Positions 57,277 to 64,000 of a DNA stretch of 64,000 nt are shown here, one piece after another. A model generated the notes under the pieces. The model did no database searches and had not been told where the DNA came from. It saw nothing but the letters and a program-made list of their open reading frames with translations. Position 1 is the stretch's first letter, and every line of letters starts with the position of its first letter. A program made the translations under genes and the position numbers. The stretch comes from Antitrichia curtipendula (lineage: Eukaryota > Streptophyta > Bryopsida > Hypnales > Leucodontaceae). The stretch is from the NCBI GenBank assembly GCA_951230915.1, contig OX579635.1:12648001-12712000 (forward strand), in the 5' to 3' direction.

Positions 57277-58519
57277 TTAATCCCTAAAGTTACTTGATTG
57301 TTCTTTTAGGGGATGAAATGGATTTTGGATAGGCTCCTACAATCTCAATTTTTGCCATGATTTTTTGAATTTTTTTTTCAAGATAGTAAAACACATTAAC
57401 TTTAGGGGAATACAATTTTTATTTCAATTGGTGCCCAAGAAAAAAACTTATGCCATCCTAAGCCCAACACATGATTTGTTGGGCAACACAAAAAAAAATC
57501 ACAAAATGTCAAAAAAAAATTTTGAAAATTTTGAGTTTCTTTAATAGAATTCTTCTCTATATGGAAAGATTTGTTTCATTCTCTTTGGGCTAGTGATGAG
57601 AAAGTTATGGACAATCTTATTTTTCAAACAATCTAAGCATCTTTTTTCTTAAAAGATTTATAGGATTCATTTTTAAATGCAAATTTCACAATTCAAAAAA
57701 AGAAAGAAGTTTGACAAGGTTTGGTTTTCTTACTAAAACAATCTTATAGTTGGAACTATTGTATTTCAATTCCATCTGATCTAATAACAATTTAATTTAT
57801 GGTCAATTTCATTAAAATGGCGGTATTCCATTAATTTGGCACTTTTAACAATTCAGACTGTGCAATCTGAAATGGTCTGAAATCTTTATTTGTCCTAGAT
57901 TTATAAATCTATACCATTCTTAGATATATGAAATCTAAATAAGTCCTAGATTTTATTGACTCTACAATTTGAAATCTATATTAGTCCTAGATTTTTGAAA
58001 TCTATAATTATCATAGATTTCTAAAATCTATACTTGCCTTAGATGTCACTTCTACAATTTCGTTAAAATGGCACACAGAATACCGCCATTTTAATAAAAT
58101 TGCCCATGTTTTTCCTTCAATATTTTATCTATTTCTACTTAACAATTTTTTAAAGAATGTAAATCAAGGGTATTCCTTTTGAATTTTTTTTCAAGACTTT
58201 TTCAACTCAATTCTTCAACATGATGTTTTCTTAATTCAAAATTGGTAGGGCAAAAACTTTTAAGCTTAGAAGATTTAAAGCCTTAAAAATTTAGTTAATT
58301 ATAGGCAAGGTGACCCAAAACATATTTAATCACTTTGAATGCAAATATCTTACAATCCACAAGGTCAAAGTTTCTGATACTAGTCTACTTCAAGATCCTA
58401 CAGTTAGGTATGCAAAAAAAACAATTTCTAAAGTTTTTTACACTTTGCAGTAGAAATAACAGTTTTGAGTGGACTTTGATTTTTTTTTAAAGGGTATTTG
58501 GATCTTAGGGGGTGGTTAA
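57277..58519. mobile_element. TTAA-flanked element with a second MITE nested inside
   Basis: The left end TTAATCCCTAAAGTTAC (57277) and the right TTAA at 58516-58519 preceded by CTTAGGGGGTGG enclose 1243 bases. Subtracting the nested MITE (57801-58105) leaves 938, close to the 931-base member at 6963. The inner part around 58320-58420 (inverted) matches the conserved interior of the family (AAGATCCTACAGTTAGGTAT). The right end is more diverged than in other members. Confidence 0.6.
57801..58105. mobile_element. MITE of the GGGCAATTTT family, nested in the TTAA element
   Basis: The ends GGTCAATTTCATTAAAATGG and, inverted, GGGCAATTTTATTAAAATGG (continuing CGGTATTC) match those of 5588-5879. 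The interior is rich in TCTATA/CCTAGATTT repeats. AT may be the target duplication. Confidence 0.72.
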
Positions 58520-59339
58520 ATGTTATTTTACTAAATTGACCAATCACTTGCCCATGTGCATTGACATTAAAATAGAGGCACTTGATCGAGTGACATGGAT
58601 TACAACAACAGCGGTGACCCAACCAATGTCCGGGGAGTACCGCCATTTAGTTACGACCTAGCCAAAAAATCTAGAAGATTTCCGAATGACTTAGAAAAGA
58701 TTGGGATGAGGTACCAGCCCCCCAAATGCAAAATTCGGAAATTGACCGGCTAGGATAAAAAACTTGCAGCAATTTGACCGGCTACCACAAAAAATTTTAG
58801 GATTTCTACCGTTTCATTATATTTTTTTTAGGTGGGCAGCCAAGGGAAGTAGGGGTAGGTCGGAATTTTTTGGAAGGGGGAGTCTGAAGTCTGGACTTTG
58901 GAGTAGTGGAATTTGGGTCTTTGGAACTTAGAAGCATTGCTTGTAGATGAATGTTTGACTGTTGAGTGTCTGTCTGTCTGAGTCTTAGAGCCATTGGAAC
59001 TTGGGAGCGGTTTTAGCATCTACCTTGTCTAAGGGATCCCACCACACATCAATCATCCCACCACACATCTAAAACTTGAATTCAATTTTTCACTTTCATT
59101 TGTGAAATTAGGGTTCAGATGTTCAATGCATCACAGCCATCAATCACTGCCTCAACCGCAGTAAGTCTGAAATTAGGGTTCTTAATCCTTCTAATATGCC
59201 GTCTAAGCAGGTTGGTTTGCAAAATTGGGGTGTCACCGAGTTGGATACTTTGCTTGGATTGTATGGAGTTGATTGCTCACATCCAAGTTTTTCCTTAACC
59301 CCTCTTCTTAATGTGCAGGCTTGTAAGCAGGAGTTTTTG
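58520..59339. other. Intergenic DNA before the hAT-like remnant
   Basis: Contains diverged direct repeats of GACCGGCTA...AAAA (58740-58800). A frame at 59196 (MPSKQVGLQNWGV) leads into the hAT-like fragment but is not itself recognisable. Confidence 0.4.
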
Positions 59340-59772
59340 TCCTTCAAATTGCAGTGCACAACTGAATGGATGGACAAAAACTTCAAAGATTTGTGGGGTA
59401 TGATCATATGGAATCATACCCTACAAACACGTTATCCTAACTTAGATTGTTCTTGCTGAATTAGCTAGAGTGCAGTGTGTCTCAATAACTACCTGTAGGA
59501 GAGCTTTTAGCGTCCAGAACTTGATTAAAACTTGTATTTGAAACAAGTTGGGAAGCAAAAACTTAGAAGCATTGGTTAAAGTTGCTTTAGAGGGCCCCAA
59601 GGAGGACTATGATGATATACTCCATGATGCCATACTCTTGTGGAAGAATAAAACAAAATACAAATATCTTTATGCTACCCTGTCTATCTATTTGTCTGAT
59701 ATAGGTCCTAGCCCAAGCCATGCATCTTCTTCATTTGGAGATGTACATCAACAGGAGACACAATTGTCTTAG
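59340..59772 (+). pseudogene. hAT/ZNF862-type C-terminal fragment, broken
   Basis: Blocks in changing frames match the C-terminal dimerisation region typical of hAT-derived ZNF862-like proteins: FKLQCTTEWMDKNFKDLW, then (after a frameshift near 59455) ELARVQCVSITTCRRAFSVQ and NLIKTCI, a TGA near 59540, then KNLEALVKVALEGPKEDYDD and ILHDAILLWKNKTKYKYLYA. At least one frameshift and one stop are present, and the N-terminal catalytic part was not found. It is a decayed transposase or domesticated-gene fragment. Confidence 0.65.
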
Positions 59773-60663
59773 CTTGTTATGACTTATGTGGCATTGTTGT
59801 ATTTCTTTTCCTATGTGGTTTTGATTCTTGTGAATGCTGTTTTCATTTTTGTGAAATGGTGTTTTGTGGGCGTGTTGTACTAATTGTGGGTATGTCGTAT
59901 TAACAAGCCTCTCCAAAATGTATGGATCCTTTCTTGAATCCGTGCATTTTAGGAAGGCTACATCCTTGGCCCTAAACTAGTAGAGGCAATGCCAGGTTCA
60001 AATCCTGCCAAGGATTTTGCAATATGTAAATGAACCCCTCTCAAAGCAAAACAAAACAACTTAAGGAAAATAACAAAAAAATTATAGAACCGACTAGATT
60101 GACCGAAACTTAAGGAAATTTTCCAAATGAAAATAGAGTATGGTGGCAATGCCACCGGAAGGAAAATTAAGTTGTAGGAAATGAATCGGGATTTTTTTCC
60201 CGACTTACGGCACACTTCCAAACAAATTTTGAAGAAATCCAAGGCAGATGAAGATTTTTAGGAAATCTACCGATTTTCCCACAGAACTTCCCGGACTGTG
60301 GACCCAACAGTATGTCTGAAGGGGTGAGTTTGACTTCAAAATTGTCAACTCTCAGCACGGGCGGATTGGAGCTTGAGGGCGGCTCCCCAAGTCAAACACC
60401 AATGAGACCAGCACACCGCTGTATTGCAGATTTGCAGTACCAGACTCGTCTACTACTAAATCCTGAACGACTTCGGTGCACAGCCCACCAGTCCTCCAGC
60501 TAGCTACCACAACCATAAAAATCAATTCATCACAACGCCGACACACTGAATTTCTAAGACACTTTCTCAGCCTTTCTTCATCGCTTCGAATCTTCGATCC
60601 GATCTACACCAGTCCTACTTTCCAGAGCCTTGAACAATTGAAACAGTCACACCACGATGTCTT
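59773..60663. other. Intergenic DNA
   Basis: No supported gene. The frames at 60312-60550 on both strands are moderately GC-rich but lack a recognisable domain; they may be leader DNA of a gene disrupted by the MITE at 60664. Confidence 0.4.
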
Positions 60664-60910
60664 CAGGAAGATTTCGTGGCGTTAGCCCCTGGGGCTAAAG
60701 TTTTGGGGGGGTCTAAACTGCCCCACTTTAGACCCCAAGGCTTAACCTTGCATAAACTTTAGCCCACCGGCCAAGGTGGGACATTTTGGGGGTCTAAAGT
60801 AGTGTGAAAAAAGAACGTCCGAGATTTTTCAAACACTGTGTAGAAGGGGTCTAAAGTGGGGGCTATTCCTCAAAGGAAATAGCCCCGGTTAACGTCACGA
60901 AATCTTCCTG
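60664..60910. mobile_element. 247-bp MITE, second deletion derivative of the giant element
   Basis: Very similar to 10364-10607: CAGGAAGATTTCGTGGCG, GTTAGCCCCTGGGGCTAAAG, CACTTTAGACCCCAAGG, AGTGTGAAAAA, CTATTCCTCAAAGGA, then AATCTTCCTG. The outermost CA/TG of the ends is TT/AG here and no target duplication is evident, so the ends have mutated. Confidence 0.85.
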
Positions 60911-62177
60911 AGGTACTTCAACCTTATTATCCAAGACCTCTATTTTAACAAATCGAAAATTTATGAACATATCAACCTTTACAAAATCAAAGGTTTGTGA
61001 ATGTATCAACTTACTAAAGTCTCAATTCACCAAAAAAAATAAAATATCAAACACTTATTATCATCTAAATATAAAATCAAAGATAATAGGAGATTGCAAA
61101 TTGTCTCATTTTAACAAATATGCCCTTGTTGATAGATATTAATAATAAGACAAGTTGAAAGAATGGAGTAAAGAGCTAAGATAATAATACTTGAGTTTGG
61201 CCTTGGAACGTTGAGGACAATAAATGTCCTTTGGATGGTGAAAGTCATCCATTCTTCGATATATTCAAAGAGACTTTTAAATTTGAAAAGAAATGTAAAT
61301 ACAAAGTAAGAGACTTTCAAGTTTGACTACAGTCATGGGTTCCGTCCTTCAGAAGTCGGTGCAGAAACAAAGGTGCAGATAACTAAATAAAGGTTGGCAT
61401 CAATTACATCAAAGTAATTTTCCATCCATGAAGAATTGGTGATTTGGTTTTGAAATTCAGAGTTGCATAATTCTATGAAAAGTTTTATGTTAAAATTTAA
61501 TTGTGATTTGGACGTGCAGAACTCTTGCAATACAACAACTACTCTATGCTCAGTGTATATTGCATACATAAAGCTCAAAAAGAATTCACGACCTACATAA
61601 ATTTACGAATTTCCTGTCGTACAAATGTATTACTTGAGTACTACCGAATCTGAAGACATGCTCATGTTCGACACAATTTAGCCAGCCTCGAAAGAGAAAG
61701 AGCCTACTGTAAGCGACCAGTCATGTAAAGAGCAAGCAATATTATTCACACCAAGCACTGAGAATGAGTCACAAGGTGACTGAAATCCTGAGTGTCCAAC
61801 AACAGAGAGCTGCAAAAAAAAGATAATAAGTAACTTGATAATTAACTTATGGGACACGAGACCAACTAAAGAAATACACCGACTTTTCAGATTACAATAC
61901 AAGACTCTGTTACCCTTCCGTAATGAACAGAATGCCCGATCTGTCATGGTTGTTTTGGAAGGTAGCAAGCACCCAAACAAACAAGTCCAGCTCTCTATCC
62001 TCCCATGCTGTGGGCATACATGCCATGCCCTTGCAACACCCAACAGGAAACTCAATGGGTGAAAAGAATGTAAGATGAAAGCATAAACCACGATCTGAAT
62101 CATTGCAACACTCCATCCGCCACAGCTACAACGGTGAGGCAAACCAAAGTACTCTACAGACTACAGACTAACTATTG
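60911..62177. other. 3' flank of the FLY-type gene and intergenic DNA
   Basis: No protein-coding frame supported. 61600-62177 probably contains the 3' untranslated region of the minus-strand E3 ligase gene ending at 62178. Confidence 0.5.
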
Positions 62178-63871
62178 CTACATGGGAGGAAGCGGCCGTC
62201 GGCATGTTGGACATTCCATTTTGATGTCCATCCATCTTTGTAAACAACCAGTATGAAAAAAATGGTCGCACGGAGTTACCTGCCAATAACATACAAACTC
62301 AGATATAGGTCAATGCGAGTGATTCGCACATGTAAGCATTGGGTAGACAGAGAACACACTCTACTCATGTGCACGCAAACCCGTAGGAGTTAGCTACTAT
62401 CAATTTCGAAATCACTCCAGCTGCGTCATCTTGCTCGCATGATTCTGTGCTCTGGTGATTTTTAATCTGCTTACACTTCAATTATTTGCAAGAAAACATG
62501 ATTTGTTTTAAGACGAGGATACTCACCATGCACTCATTACACCGCTGCGACACATCAATAGCAGCCATGCAAATTACACAGTCAACCGGTGCAGATTCCT
62601 CCCCAGCTTCCAGCTGCGCATTAGCACGGTCCACTCTCCGGAAATAACTGTACTTCTCAGGCAGTAGCTGCACACGAACAAGCATCCAACATTTCTTTCA
62701 TTACAACTACGTTTGCTAAAGAAAGGATAAATGACGTGAACGAATAACTTTGCCTAAAATCCAGTGTTAGCTTGAGCGCCAACGAGATTTATATAGTATC
62801 AGTATGCATATTTACTCATTGTATACTGAAAATACATACCTGACGTGGAATGAAACAACGGGCTCCACAATAGTGCTGCAGGAGAAGTATGGCTGCCTGA
62901 GCGCCCAAGAATGTGGTAAGGCCAAGACACCACCCAAGGTTGGTTTCGATGCGCATGAAATTATTTGGACATCCAAACGCGTACAGAGGGATAGCAAGGC
63001 GGGTCACCGTGATACCCACAATATAATGCGGGTGAAGAGGCTTTCGCGAATCACGCACAACGTTGGCCACAATTTGGGGAATCCAAAAGGAGTAAAAGAA
63101 TAGAAGGATGTAGCGAAGCATGTTGTGAAGCTCATACATAATCAATATGCCGCCAAGCAGAAACCCATCTGCACGGAAAAATTCTGCCATTATTACCAAG
63201 CATCTTGGATACGTATCATGGTAAGCAAATGTTTGACAAAAAATACAATTTTGGTTTCAGATATTTCAAAGGGGAAGCCTCTGGATCTTCTTGCAAGACA
63301 AGTAACTTCTTAAAGCTCAAGTACACTCAATCACTCATACGAATGCCTGAGGTCTATCTATAACAGAGACTTTCCCCAGAACCTGCTGAGAATTTCAAGC
63401 TTGACATGGATCACTGAACCAGGATCTGAAGCTACAAGTACAAATTAATCTACTATATTAATTACAGACCGTGACCGAAAGACATCATGCTACTCGAAAC
63501 AATACTAGAATTCATAGAATCAAAATAGGACCAAACACATCAAGCAAATCAAACACGGCCAAACAGTAGCAACTACAAATAGACCTGGGTTTATCTTAAT
63601 CTCAAAACTGCCAGTAATATCTGAGTTCAATGACTGATACAACTGATACAACGATGACAGCCATAACTGGGGAGTTGAAAATGGGTTAAGAGCAGAAGCT
63701 TACAGAAACGGGAATAGAGAACTGAGAGCTCGCGACGCATAGTTTCCCATCCTTCTCCTGAGCTGATGGGTCTTCGCGATTTCCAGATGGCAAGCAAGTA
63801 TCGCATCTCAAAGATTGAGAATATTACAAACTTGAAAAATGCAGCAGTTGCAAATGCGTTGAACAGGGACT
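62178..63871 (-). CDS. Transmembrane RING E3 ubiquitin ligase, FLYING SAUCER (FLY1/FLY2, TUL1-like), 3' exons
   Basis: Four exons joined in phase: 63871-63704 (ESLFNAFATAAFF...MRYLLAIWKSRRP), 63168-62840 (LGGILIMYELHN; FWIPQIVANVVRDSRKPLH; VTRLAIPLYAFGCPNNFMRI), 62667-62527 (LLPEKYSYFRR; VDCVICMAAIDVSQ) and 62279-62178 (VTPCDHFFHTGC; CPTCRRPLPPM, TAG). Donors are GTAAGC, GTATGT and GTGAGT; acceptors end GTGCAG, GTGCAG and GGCAG. The protein has several membrane segments and a C-terminal RING-H2 (C-x2-C...C-x-H-x2-H-x2-C...C-x2-C). Known relatives are Golgi/endosomal E3 ligases; Arabidopsis FLY1 affects pectin methylesterification in seed mucilage. The N-terminal part lies beyond position 64000. 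All visible residues look intact. Confidence 0.9.
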
Positions 63872-64000
63872 CTGAAAATGGTGTCAACAAATTGCAAGCA
63901 GTGTCAACCTATAACTTCCTCATAGAAAAACGAAATTTCCTTGAAGTCTGAGTTGAGCAAGCGTTGAGCAAGACTCCACGTCAATAGCACACAGACATTC
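63872..64000 (-). other. Intron of the FLY-type gene at the window edge
   Basis: Follows the acceptor CATTTTCAG upstream of the exon at 63871. No further exon is confidently seen before the window ends. Confidence 0.5.

Noticed and set aside
60312..60685. Possible coding exon upstream of the second MITE
   Set aside because: Moderate GC content but no domain, no consistent frame and no splice-supported extension.
1..64000. tRNA, rRNA, CRISPR or bacterial operon features
   Set aside because: No tRNA cloverleaf, rRNA segment or regularly spaced short repeat array was recognised. The intron-containing genes are eukaryotic.

Overview
This is a stretch of a eukaryotic nuclear genome, very probably a land plant. 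Noncoding DNA is AT-rich, genes have GT-AG introns, and there is one recognisable plant housekeeping gene: a FLYING SAUCER (FLY1/FLY2, TUL1-like) RING E3 ligase at the right edge. Nothing identifies the species. The transposon content makes me lean weakly towards a bryophyte, lycophyte or fern. Most of the window is mobile DNA inserted into mobile DNA.

Layout. Positions 1-10363 are AT-rich and intergenic, holding tandem repeats, fold-back elements and MITEs. A small secreted-protein gene starts at 10859 (TATA box at 10668). It is split by two giant DNA transposons of one family, with ends CACAGGAAGAT and GGGGCTAA-type subterminal repeats. Copy 1 (11052-27888, + orientation) and copy 2 (28070-52908, - orientation) lie tail to tail, with 181 bp of the host gene (27889-28069) between them. 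Each carries a broken CACTA/Tnp2-type transposase (15577-18721; 45418-48558) and a zinc-ribbon accessory gene. The two transposases share two nonsense codons and two frameshifts, so they descend from one already dead ancestor. Copy 1 also carries a captured 3' half of a cytosolic isoleucyl-tRNA synthetase gene with introns. Copy 2 carries a captured symplekin-like fragment. Three small elements in the window are explained by this history: two 250-bp MITEs (10364-10607; 60664-60910) are end-to-end deletion derivatives of the giant family, and two TTAA-flanked MITEs inside copy 2 have empty sites in copy 1.

The most interesting object is a third-level insertion, a 10.2-kb element at 33755-43961 that splits the zinc-ribbon gene of copy 2. 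It has near-perfect terminal inverted repeats (ATTAGAAGAAAATTCG...) and a 3-bp target duplication. It carries a multi-exon transposase-like gene on the minus strand whose metal and zinc ligands are spaced almost exactly as in RAG1 (D...D-x19-CxxC...H-x4-H-x19-E). It also carries a coiled-coil C4HC3 RING protein on the same strand and an unrecognised convergent plus-strand gene. About 40 copies of a short palindromic motif, GTTGNNAAC, run through the whole element, exons and introns alike, and are almost absent elsewhere in the window. I read this as a self-contained transposon with an element-wide binding site, possibly comparable in logic to VANDAL/VANC anti-silencing. That role is inference.

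Right of copy 2 there is a TA-flanked MITE, a TTAA element with another MITE nested in it, a decayed hAT/ZNF862-type fragment (59340-59772), and the 3' exons of the FLY-type E3 ligase (62178-63871, minus strand, continuing off the window).
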